A DNA stretch of 64,000 nt, from positions 2,324,379 through 2,388,378 of the forward strand of contig OY723254.1 of assembly GCA_963210315.1 (NCBI GenBank), read 5' to 3'. The notes under the pieces are model-generated. The model did not search any database, was not told the DNA's origin, and saw only the letters and a program-made list of their open reading frames with translations. Within the stretch, counting starts at the first letter, position 1; the number at the start of each line of letters is the position of its first letter. Made by a program: the position numbers and the translations under genes. This stretch comes from Rhynchopus euleeides (lineage: Eukaryota > Euglenozoa > Diplonemea > Diplonemida > Diplonemidae). Below are positions 55,054 through 64,000 of this stretch, piece after piece.

Positions 55054-55863
55054 AGGAAGGGGTGGGGTAGAGGGAAGAACAAAACGCAAAATCCCCTGTG
55101 TGGAAAGAGCAGGGTTGCTGCTGCGTGTGCCGCGGCATGTTATCACGGGGGCCGGTGGAGAGGTGAGGGGGGCGGGGGGGATCTGGGGAGATGTGCTGTG
55201 AGGCGATGGGCTCCTCCTCCCCCATTCCCTTTTTCCATCTTTTCTCTCCCACCAGCCGTGAGCCTTATTGCCTTTTTGGAGATTTGCAGATAGGTTTCGC
55301 CTTGGGACTGGCCGCGCTGTGCATGATCCCTGCTGCATCACTCTCGGGGGGGGTGGAGGTGCTGCTGCTGGGGGGAGGTTGAGCGGAGGAGGAGGGAGAG
55401 GGAGAAGTCGCCAACAGCTGCCCCCACTTTGCACAGCTTGCAGAAGTCTGCATAGCACTTTGCACCCCCCCCCCCCCCACCTTTGCATTGTTGTGTGGGT
55501 GTGGGTCGCGCCAGCCTTCGGGCATCCTGCTGTTCCCGAAGGGGGAGGCAGGGCAGGTCTTCCGAGCCGTGCCCCGTGTGTTCCTCTGTGGCTTTCCTTC
55601 CTGCAGAACAAAAGGGGGGGGTGGGGCATGATAAAAGGGGGGGGAGTGGCGTGTGTTTAGAACGCCTGACGCATCGCAGCAGGGTGGGGGGGGGGGGGGG
55701 GGGGGGCGTGCAGCGCTGTCGGCAACAGCTGCGAGACCCATGGGTCTGCCTCGGCGGTAAACCCCCTCCTCCCTTAACCCCCCCCCCCCACAAAGCAAAA
55801 CGGCACACCCCACATCCCGCAGCAGCAAACCAAACCAAGCCCCCACACCCCCCCACCCCTTCA
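55054..55863. other. Spacer with long C and G runs
   Basis: No gene is supported. C or G runs occur at 55466-55479, 55612-55622, 55684-55706 and 55780-55790. It ends with the acceptor CCCCTTCAG at 55856-55864. Confidence 0.4.
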
Positions 55864-55936
55864 GGCCGAGGGGACATCTGACGGGGCTGTGTGTGGAAGC
55901 TTCGACGCACCCCCCACCCCCCACCACGATCCCGCA

Positions 55937-56830
55937 ATGAACGTCACGGAGGCGATGCAGTTCCTCGAGGGGTTCGCACGGCTCGGGGCTGCAGACACGG
56001 GTGCTGGTGTGGTGGTGCCCCTCCTGACTGCGGCAGTGGTCAACACGCTGCGCCCTTCAGCCACGGAGGACGAGACGATCGGCATCGGCGGCTGGCACCG
56101 CGCGGGCGGCTGGCAGGCCACCGCCAACGAGCTGGCCTCAGCCACCCTCAGCGTGCTGCTGCTGCTCCGCATCGCAGGCGCCGCAGGCGACGCACACCCC
56201 TGCGCGCAGCTGCTGCACCCCAGCCTGCTGCTGCACGCCCTCACCACCACGCTGTACCTCCTGCCGAAGCTGCCGACTGCAGAGTTCCTCTACGACTTCC
56301 TGCTGTGCACCACGCTGTGGGCCGCCGCAGCCTGTGCTGCAGTGGCGCCCCTCTCGCTGGACGTGCACACCGTGCTGACGCTGTACCTCCCGCTGGCCTT
56401 CGTCGCGCTGTTCCCCATCAAGTCCATCCTGCTGGGGGAGATTACCTTCATGCGGTACGACATCCCGCGCATCACACTGCAGGCCTCCTTCTTCCACCTG
56501 GGCATCGTCACGCCCTATATGCTTGCCCTGAAATACGATGCGTCTGCGCCTGCCGACCTCCCGCTGCGCGCACCGCCGCAGCTGCTCATCAGCGCTCTGA
56601 ACGCACTGGGCCTCCCCTCTGCAGCAGAAGAGGCTGCGCTGCAGCACTTCGCCCTTGTGGCGTACTACCCTGTTGCGATCCTGGCCAGCTTGGTGACGCG
56701 CAAGGTGTGGGACTCCATCTTCCACGTCGTGGCGATGCGGAAGCGCAGGATGATGGAGGCGGCAGACGATATCCCCGGTGTGACCAGCCCTGACGTGGGG
56801 ACCTCCCAGAAGAAGAAGAAGCGGAAGTGA
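55937..56830 (+). CDS. Small multi-pass membrane protein with a lysine-rich tail (TRIC-like topology)
   Basis: 297 residues from ATG 55937. There are five to seven hydrophobic stretches, including LASATLSVLLLLRIAGAAG, LLHPSLLLHALTTTLYLLP and VLTLYLPLAFVALFP. The order of short motifs, with a Tyr/Trp-rich helix, a proline-aspartate step, then LPLAFVALFPIKSILLGEI, is faintly like TRIC (TMEM38) cation channels of the endoplasmic reticulum, and the last residues (KKKKRK) resemble their basic tail or an ER-retention signal. The resemblance is too weak to name it. The probable acceptor is 73 nt upstream. Confidence 0.6.
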   Translation: MNVTEAMQFLEGFARLGAADTGAGVVVPLLTAAVVNTLRPSATEDETIGIGGWHRAGGWQATANELASATLSVLLLLRIAGAAGDAHPCAQLLHPSLLLHALTTTLYLLPKLPTAEFLYDFLLCTTLWAAAACAAVAPLSLDVHTVLTLYLPLAFVALFPIKSILLGEITFMRYDIPRITLQASFFHLGIVTPYMLALKYDASAPADLPLRAPPQLLISALNALGLPSAAEEAALQHFALVAYYPVAILASLVTRKVWDSIFHVVAMRKRRMMEAADDIPGVTSPDVGTSQKKKKRK

Positions 56831-58186
56831 GGCAGCGGTGTGTGGGTGTTGGGAAGGAGTGAGTGAGAGACGGAGAGCGCGGCGAATGCGGATCTTCTCA
56901 TTTCAGGCATATCCGCATGAGGGGGGGGGGGTGGTGGGGTGGGAGGAAAACCCCTCGCATTATTGTGTCGGGTGCTGTGTGCATCAAGAGCACACAAGCA
57001 AGGGGGGCGATGGGCTGCCCCACCCCTATTTAGATGTTCCCCTACGCCCCATATGCCCCCCCATACCCTTCGCAAGTGCGGTGGAGTGCCTCGAAGCCAG
57101 GCAGAGAGGCAGACAGTGCGGTTGGGTGGCTGTGCCTGCTCAGGAGGAGGGGGTGGGGTGGGGGCGAGCCTGCTGCTGTGTGCCTCGAGATAGATGGAGA
57201 GGGTAGGGGGGTGAGGTGTTAGGGGGCGGCAGGCCAGCTGGGCCAGCGCTGCCAGTTCACCTGAGAGTGAAAGTGTGGGGGGGGGGGGGGGAGAGGGCAA
57301 GAGAGAGTGGCGGTGGCGAGTGATCCCCTCGTCGGAGTGTTTGCAGCGGGTGTTCGGAGATCGTGCGTTTCCCCTCCCCTCACCCTCCCGCCATCAGCCC
57401 GTCTCGGCCGGTTGTTCATTGTTGCACCACATTGTCTGCTGGTCGTGCGGTGGCCACGCTCTCTTTCCCAGTGTTGCCAGTCGGGCATCCTTCCCGACCT
57501 CTGGTGGAGCATGTTCACGGATATTCACTTGAACGGACGCTTGTCGTGACGAGTCGGAGTCCTCTGGCGGCGGGGGTGGCTTTTACGGACCCTGCCAGGC
57601 CAGCCCTTGAGAAGCGGCCGGTCAACGCTTGAAATACCCCTTTCCAGGTGGAGGGCACTTCTGTCCACGATGCACCTCGAGCACAGCTCGAGGGCATCGC
57701 ACCTCAGCAGGGTACCATGCAGGGCCGTGTGCCTGGGTCCGTTGTTGAAGCTCCCACCATCCAGCACAGTCCCTGCGGCCTGCCTCCCTTCGCACAGCAA
57801 AGTTATGATGAGCCAGATGTACCCTTTGACATCATGGAGTGCCGGCGTCACGGTGTAGCAGGGGTTGTACTTAACTCGTCGTTACATCTTCGACAGGCGA
57901 CGCTGTGAGACGTTGGTCTTGAATCGATTTGCTGTGCTTCAGAGGTTGTGCGATTCTTTACCATTTTTGCGCACCGTGGTTTTCTGCCTGTTTGTGTATG
58001 TGTATGAGCATAGCATGATGAACAGTCGCATCATGATCAGCAATCCGGCCGGTCCTGCTACGAATCCTGCCTGCACACCGTTCCAGGCATGTGAATATTT
58101 TGTTGCTAGTTCGGTGTCGCCACTTGCGGGAACTCTTTTGTGTTCCTGGGAAGGACTATAACATCACAGCCACCCTCCCCTCTCCA
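56831..58186. other. Intergenic region with one ambiguous coding-like stretch
   Basis: 57648-57908 follows an acceptor-like TTTCCAG and is open to a TGA with balanced composition (VEGTSVHDAPRAQLEGIAPQ...), so it may be a terminal exon. On the other strand the same bases read HTALHGTLLRCDALELC, faintly like an ankyrin repeat. Neither can be settled. The rest has C and G runs and no gene. Confidence 0.3.
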
Positions 58187-58236
58187 GGAGCTGCTTCTTG
58201 CTCGTCTGGTCTCACTGAGGCCGAGGCACAGCCAAC

Positions 58237-59376
58237 ATGCCAACGATGCCCCGCATGCACCACGCGGCGCTGCTGCTGCTCTGCGCGACCCTCGCTACCG
58301 CCAAGGCCCCCAAGAAGATGTCGGAGCTGGTGTACGGCGTGGAGCAGATCCGGACACCCGATCAGATCACGAAGCAGCCGCGGCGCCACTACTTTGTCGC
58401 CTACTATATGGCAGAGTGCGGCTTCTGCAAGGCCATGGCGTGGGAGTGGGCTAAGCTGGGCTTGTCTGGGCACGACGGCACAAAGCTTGCATTCGGGAAG
58501 GTCGACGCCACTGTGTATAAGGATGAGCGTGTCAAGGGGTACCCCACCATCCTGCTGTACAAGGCTGATGGTGAGATTGTGGAGTACACAAACCACCGCC
58601 ACCGGGACTTTGAGCACTTCGCGGAGTTCATCAAGGAGCAAACGGGTCTGGAGCTGGTGCGCAACGACGGCTACGAGAAAATCATCGAGAATGCGGATAA
58701 GCACAACGATTTCTACGACTCTGTGCCGGAGGCCTATCACCCCGACACCGATGAGCACAACGACGTGGATCTGATGTTCTACGCGTGGAAGCCTGTCGAG
58801 AACGAGCCGAGCGAGGTCATGACATTCAACGAGGTGAAGGAGAAGATCCTGGGCAAGCACTACATCCGCACATCCATCATGGCGCTCGCGGGGGACACGA
58901 TTTGGAACCACGCGACAGACCTGCCCCCCTTACTGAACCTCTTCGGGTGGGTCGACAAGCTGGAGGGCAAGACGAAGGTGAAGATCCTCCCGAAGTACAA
59001 GCCGGTGTCCGACACACGGCAGCACTCCGACCACCTGGTCCACTTCACGAAGGAGAACGAGAACCTGATGAACGACGGGAGGTACTGGCTGATTGCAATC
59101 ACCCGCCCCGGGCACAAGCACTGCTACGAATTCTCGAAGAAGCTCAAAGCGGTGGCGGACGAGCTTGGGCCGGAACACAAGAAGTTCGCAGTGGGGAACA
59201 TCTGCACCCGGGACCAGGAAGAGCTGTCGGAGAAGTACGATGTGCCGCACCTGCCGTACGCCTTCATCCACACACCCACCAAGAAGGTCGTGGAGTACGA
59301 CCCCCACTCGGTTGAGACCCTTCTGGCCTTCCTCCACCGCGTCCGCCGCCAAGAGGAGGGGACCGACGAGCTGTAG
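58237..59376 (+). CDS. PDI-like thioredoxin-fold protein of the ER
   Basis: 379 residues from ATG 58237, 50 nt after the acceptor CTCTCCAG. It has a signal peptide (HHAALLLLCATLATAKA). The first domain is a thioredoxin fold with the active site C61-G-F-C64 in YYMAECGFCKAMAWEW, followed by DATVYKDERVKGYPTILLY, the cis-proline loop of PDI. The remainder contains a second thioredoxin-like domain with a lone cysteine (PGHKHCYEFSKKLKAV), so only one redox centre is complete. The protein ends TDEL, a plausible KDEL-type retrieval signal. The role is disulfide exchange on secretory proteins; the cysteine-rich surface proteins encoded upstream are the kind of client it would handle. Confidence 0.8.
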   Translation: MPTMPRMHHAALLLLCATLATAKAPKKMSELVYGVEQIRTPDQITKQPRRHYFVAYYMAECGFCKAMAWEWAKLGLSGHDGTKLAFGKVDATVYKDERVKGYPTILLYKADGEIVEYTNHRHRDFEHFAEFIKEQTGLELVRNDGYEKIIENADKHNDFYDSVPEAYHPDTDEHNDVDLMFYAWKPVENEPSEVMTFNEVKEKILGKHYIRTSIMALAGDTIWNHATDLPPLLNLFGWVDKLEGKTKVKILPKYKPVSDTRQHSDHLVHFTKENENLMNDGRYWLIAITRPGHKHCYEFSKKLKAVADELGPEHKKFAVGNICTRDQEELSEKYDVPHLPYAFIHTPTKKVVEYDPHSVETLLAFLHRVRRQEEGTDEL

Positions 59377-60150
59377 CGTGTCTGATATGTGCTGCACCCC
59401 AGCCCCAACCAGGGGCACACACTAAGAAGCAAAAGGCGGCGAGGGGCAGGGAGGGGCTAACACAGACAGGTGAAGTCCGCAGTGCCCCAAGGGAGGTGCT
59501 GGGGGGTGTGCTGGCGCCAATCTGAGAAGTCCCCGTTCCCCGAGAGATAAATAAGTATTGTGTGCTGATAATCTGAACGAAGAAAAACGGGGTGTGTGGG
59601 GGTGGGGGGGTGTGTGCGGGGGGAGGGGGGGTGGGGGTGGCGGGGGGGGGGCCCCCGCCTCTCCTCTCTTCCCTCCCCACCCGCTCTAATGTTGTGGGAA
59701 GAAAAAAGAAATGTGAAACGCTCCTCACAAAGTAAGCAGGTTGTCACATGCTGACACTTTAACAGTTTCTGACACAAAGAGGGGGAGAGCGCGGTGCCGG
59801 GGCTCGAGGATCAGCACTGAAAATGTGTGGGAAAAGGTGTGTACCGTGTCACGCCCCACGGAATGGGCGGCATGGCTTGGCATGGCTTGACACACGTTTG
59901 ACACAGAGTGACGGCACCCCCTCTCTTTCCTTCAAGGGGCTCCTCCCCCTCTTCCCCATAAATTTCGGCGGAAGCCGGTGCAATGCCGTAACCGAACTAT
60001 GTGAGGAAACGATGCGTGATTCTTTGGGTGGGTGGACTACGTCGGAAGCGGTAAACTTAAAGGAAACACCCCAAAATTACCACCAAAGGATGATGACACC
60101 GTTCCCCCACATTTTTTTCTCCGGGGATACGGCTGGCCCCCCCCCCCCCC
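59377..60150. other. Spacer before the AT-rich palindrome
   Basis: No gene is supported. G runs occur at 59604-59650. A frame at 59823-60227 is open but has no domain and runs into the palindrome. Confidence 0.4.
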
Positions 60151-60864
60151 TTTTTTTGCACACGGTGGGATCTTGTAAATTTTACATGTATAACTACAAG
60201 TATAATACATGTATTATACATGTATAATACTTGCATGTCAACTATTATACATGTATAATACATGTATATGCCTGAAATATACATGTAAAATACATGTATA
60301 TCAAGTAAAAATACAAGTATAATACTTGCATGTCAACTATTATACTTGTATTTTTACTTGATATACATGTATTTTACATGTATATTTCAGGCATTTACAT
60401 GTATTTTACATGTATAATACTTGTCATGCAAGTATTATACATGTAAAATACTTGCATGACAAGTAAAATACTTGCATGCAAGTAAAATACATGTATTTTA
60501 CTTGCATGCAAGTATTTTACTTGTCATGCAAGTATTATACATGTATTTTACTTGTCATGCAAGTATTTTACATGTATAATACTTGCATGACAAGTATTAT
60601 ACATGTAAAATACATGTAAATGCCTGAAATATACATGTAAAATACATGTATATCAAGTAAAAATACAAGTATAATAGTTGACATGCAAGTATTATACTTG
60701 TATTTTTACTTGATATACATGTATTTTACATGTATATTTCAGGCATATACATGTATTATACATGTATAATAGTTGACATGCAAGTATTATACATGTATAA
60801 TACATGTATATACTTGTAGTTATACATGTAAAATTTACAAGATCCCACCGTGCAGGCAAAAAAA
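60151..60864. repeat. 714-bp AT-rich near-perfect palindrome
   Basis: The left edge TTTTTTTGC...ACGGTGGGATCTTG is mirrored by CAAGATCCCACCGT...GCAAAAAAA at the right edge. Between them both arms are almost entirely built from ACATGTA, TATAATAC, ACTTGCATG and their inverses, with short shared markers such as GCCTGAAATA that appear once in each outer arm position. The centre lies near 60507. Base composition is strongly AT-rich in a GC-rich neighbourhood. It could be a foldback element, an origin or a matrix-attachment-like structure. It has no coding content. Confidence 0.85.
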
Positions 60865-62104
60865 CTAGGCCGAAGGATACACGGGGAGCTGGGAGAACAT
60901 GTCCTTTCCCCCCCACCTCCCTCAGCCCTGCATTTTGCCTTGCCCGCATGGTTAACGAATTCGCCTCCTCCAGCCCCCCCCCCCCCTCCTCCCCCATCTG
61001 TAAGTGCCTCCTGCCTCACGCGGAAGGCGTGATGACGACGGCGTATCTCAGACGGAATCGCCCTGCCCCCCTCCCCCCTCCCCTTCCACACACCCCCCCC
61101 CCCCCCCCTTTGCTTTTTAGAACACGCCATATTTCTTTCCCTTTGTTTCTGTCAGGGCAGGGAGCCCCGAAGACGGGGCAGTTTGGGATTTTCTGCTGAG
61201 GTGAGTGACGGGGTCTGGGGTCTGGGGTGATATGGGGTATACGGCCTACACTAAACAGCTAAACAAAATAAGGTGAACGTGTGTGTGTCGGTGGCGGCCC
61301 CCCCCCCTTCACCTCCTCGCATTCCGCACCCCATGTGGGGTGGGGTGCACCCTACCCCCACCCCACCCCCCTACCCTCGCAGACCGTGGAGGCCTTCTCC
61401 CTCTCAGTGACACAACTGTGCGTCAGCCTCACCCCTTCTATTTTCTGTGAGGTGGCTCACTATGCCGCACTGCTGAGCTGAATGGCCCTCCTGTAAGTTA
61501 ACTTTAACTCGCAAAGGGGACGGTGTTCCCCACCGCTGCCACCAACACCACCCTTCCACACACCTGCGGTGTGTGGTGGTGGTGGTGGTGATGGTTGCCG
61601 GGGATCACCACGACACTTCCCTTGCGATCATCGCATGTACACAAGACAGGGGCCCCTTATTATAGGTCGGGAAGGGCCCCATTCGATAAGGCTGGGGCAG
61701 GGTGGATGAAGAGACGGTGGGTGTGTTGTGTTGTGAGGGATGGATGGGATGGGGCCAACTCTTCCCTCTTCCCCCCCTGGGCGTTGAGCAGAGCAGGAGG
61801 GGGTTCAGAGGGGCCTCTCTGGTGGTGGAAAACAGAGCACGACAGCAAAGCAAAGCAGAGAGTGGAGGGTGTGCACCGCACACCCAATGCCCCCTTCCCC
61901 ACCCCCCACCCCGCCCACCCACTCCCGAAGAGCGATTGGTTGGTGGTGAGCAGGGCTCCCGTCTGCAAACCTCCTGCAAGTGCTGTACAGCATGCACAAC
62001 ACGCACAACACACACAGGTCCCCCTTCCGTGAGTGTTTGCGCCACGGTGGCGGAGGCGGGGCTGGGGGGGTGGCGGGTGCACTTAGCACACTAGCACACC
62101 CACA
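60865..62104. other. Intergenic region with a possible terminal exon
   Basis: A stretch from the acceptor TCGCAG to the TGA at 61479-61481 (TVEAFSLSVTQLCVSLTPSI...) could be the last exon of a small gene, but no start or earlier exon could be linked to it. C runs occur at 60975-60987 and 61094-61108. A GGT microsatellite lies near 61573-61590. The region ends with the acceptor CCCACAG of the next gene (62099-62105). Confidence 0.3.
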
Positions 62105-62134
62105 GGGGGCAGCGCCAGCGTGCGGGCTGCTTGG

Positions 62135-64000
62135 ATGGCAGGGATGGGTGGGCAGAAGTCGCGTGGCAGCGTCGCGATGCGGCGGCAGCTAGGCAAGGGC
62201 GTGGTGCTGGTGCTGGTGCTCCTGTGTGGGCTGATGTGGTGGTCCGCTGCCAGGCGTCTCTTTGAGGAGCCGCACGACCCGTCGGAGCACGCGCTGCGTG
62301 AGGAGGCACGCAAGGACAGCCACTCGCCCAACACGCACTATCTCAGCAAGGCGAAGACAACGGGGCATTTCACGCTGTGCGCGGCAGAGAATGGTGCGTG
62401 CAAGTGCCCCAAAGGGCACCATGTCAAGTTTGGTGCACGTGACAGCTATATCACGCACTCTGTCTGCGATGACCTGCTGCCTGTGCATTGTACGGCACAG
62501 GTCTTCGGTGCTGACCCGATCGCTGGGGAGGCAAAGGAGTGCACCTGTACCACGGCACCGCTTACTTTGGGTGACAAAAGAGTGACCTGTCTGGTATGCA
62601 TCGCCGAAAGGATGTAGGGATGGTGTCGTGCCAGGTGGGGTTATTCTCCCTTTTGGTTTGCAGGTGCAAGTGTTGTTGTGTTTCTGCCCCAACCCCTTTT
62701 GCCACCAGGGAAGGTGTGCGATGTGATGAAGCCATACCGACCCCACTCCTGCAGAAGAAGCCGAGCCCGTGCATCGACCTGTCGCCAGAATGCAAGTCAC
62801 GTGCGACACAGTCAGGGTGCAAAGGGGATGCCCGCGTGCGGGCGTCGTGCCGCATGTCGTGCCAGCTGTGCGATGCCAAGCCTGCAGGCGCCAAGACGCG
62901 TGACTCAGACGAGCAGAAAATGCCTGTGCGTGTGCCTGAGAGCCTGATCCAGCACCAGGTGCAGCTGATGCAGAACGAAGGGGTCATCGACCCTGAGGCT
63001 GTGCGGAAGCTCTCGCTGCAGAAGCACCCTGACGGGAAGAGGCCTAACCCGGTATGAGACGAAGAATCATGCCGCCCCTCGTGCAGTGTTGACTGCGCTG
63101 TGCAGTGTCTGCAGACTGTTTGTATTGCCGACGTCCTGCAGGCCCGACTATATTGGGCAGGGCTGGGAAGGTCCGGCCATTAACGACTACAACTACACAA
63201 CACACCAACCACAGAGCCCCGGGTCGTGCAAGCTGCGTAATGACAACTTTGAGAAGCTGCTGAGCAAGGCTGTCATGTCACCGCGCCGCCCTGGGGCGCG
63301 TATCATGTGCATGTCCTACACGATGCACAGCAAGCAGGACGCGATGAACGCCGTCCGCGAGACATTCGGGCCCGACTGCGACGGGCTGATCTTCATGAGC
63401 ACGGAGACATCCCTCGAGACGCAGGAGCTGCGTGTGTACCACGTGGGCAAGGAGGAGTACAACAACATGTGGCAGAAGAGCCGCAGCATCTGGGCCTACG
63501 TCGCAGCACTTGAGGAGAAGCAGGAGCGGTTCGACTTCTTCGTGATCGGGGGTGACGACCTCTACGTGGCCGTGGACAATCTGCGCGCCTACGTCGACAG
63601 CGAAAATGTCCGGAACGCGGGCGGCGGTGAGGGGTGGCCCAAGCCCCTGTTCCTGGGGCGCCGATTCAAAGGCTACGACGGCCGCATCTTCAACAGCGGG
63701 GGTGCGGGCTACGTCCTCAACAGGGCCAGCGTCAAGCTGCTGGCGCGCAAGCTGGACCAGCCCGAGTGCCACCCCACCCTCACCCACTTCTCCGAGGACC
63801 GCGAGGTGGGCCTCTGCCTCAAGACGGAGGGTGTGGAGCCGCACGACACGCGCGACGAGCTGGGCGAGGAGCGCTTCATGCCCTTCACGCCTGATGCACA
63901 CTACGGCTACCGCGCAGCCAACTACCAGAAGGACTGGTACAAGGAGTACGCCATCGGGCTGAAGGAGGGGATGGAGTCCATGTCGAAGCAGGTCGTCTCC
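62135..64000 (+). CDS. C1GalT-like GT31 glycosyltransferase with a ShKT domain (partial, runs off the end)
   Basis: Exon 1 is 62135-62593 and exon 2 is 62755-63051 (phase 0, donors GTATG). The catalytic part begins at about 63142 and is open to base 64000. Residues 20-35 are a type II membrane anchor (VVLVLVLLCGLMWW) of the Golgi kind. The stem has Cys-rich sequence and a six-cysteine ShKT domain (CIDLSPEC...GC...SCRMSCQLC). The catalytic region matches core-1 beta-1,3-galactosyltransferases: FVIGGDDLYVAVDNLR (metal-binding Asp pair), LFLGRRFKGYDG, NSGGAGYVLN and SEDREVGLCLKTEGV. The enzyme adds galactose to O-linked GalNAc on secretory proteins. The join between exon 2 and the catalytic exon is off by one phase, so a micro-exon or an error lies at 63052-63141. 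The 3' end is outside the window. Confidence 0.75.

Noticed and set aside
57525..57851. Minus-strand ankyrin-repeat gene
   Set aside because: Only one motif-like stretch (TALHGTLL) is seen, with no second repeat and no splice or start context; the plus-strand reading is at least as plausible.
1..64000. CRISPR array
   Set aside because: Regular repeats are contiguous tandem units without unique spacers, and the sequence is eukaryotic in layout.

Overview
The window looks like nuclear DNA of a GC-rich protist. Every gene that can be supported lies on the + strand: about 13 loci from base 1 to base 64000. Most of them start shortly after a C-rich tract followed by CAG or TAG. Every conventional intron that can be placed starts GTATG and ends CAG. 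One-way gene order with a C-tract/AG just before nearly every start is what polycistronic transcription with spliced-leader trans-splicing looks like, as known in Euglenozoa and dinoflagellates. A recognisable complex I subunit (NDUFB7-type) argues against dinoflagellates and other myzozoans, which lack complex I. A euglenozoan, perhaps a diplonemid, is therefore the best guess, but it is inference only.

Layout. Bases 1-18000 hold the 3' end of an unknown gene, a DUF4116-repeat gene split by a 615-bp insertion flanked by 18-bp direct repeats, NDUFB7 (four exons), an RPAP2/Rtr1-type RNA polymerase II CTD phosphatase, and an Hsp70-like chaperone with an unusual C-terminal tail of about 1000 residues. 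Bases 18000-38000 are mostly mobile and repetitive DNA. There are four families of elements with long terminal inverted repeats (called A, B, C and D here). Neighbouring elements share a single TA, and three families have a second near-identical copy in the opposite orientation. The same stretch holds a pair of 243-bp direct repeats about 4.6 kb apart, a 50-bp minisatellite, and a satellite with a 337-bp higher-order period. One gene, a class V PLP enzyme, sits in this region at 34421-35824.

Bases 38000-64000 return to genes: a mitochondrial-looking rhomboid-like protein, a large multi-pass membrane protein, two paralogous repeat-bearing type I surface proteins (the second is frame-shifted and has a WCC-type cysteine-rich region), a nucleotidyltransferase-fold protein, a small multi-pass protein with a lysine-rich tail, a PDI-like thioredoxin protein ending in TDEL, and a C1GalT-like glycosyltransferase with a ShKT domain that runs off the window. 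A 714-bp AT-rich palindrome at 60151-60864 stands out from its GC-rich surroundings. Between the surface-protein genes is a decayed fragment of the rhomboid gene.

The genes do not form one pathway. Several act in the secretory route or at the cell surface (PDI, glycosyltransferase, two surface proteins), two look mitochondrial (NDUFB7, rhomboid-like), and the rest act in transcription or protein folding. Starts, exon joins and trans-splice acceptors were read by eye and have no transcript support.
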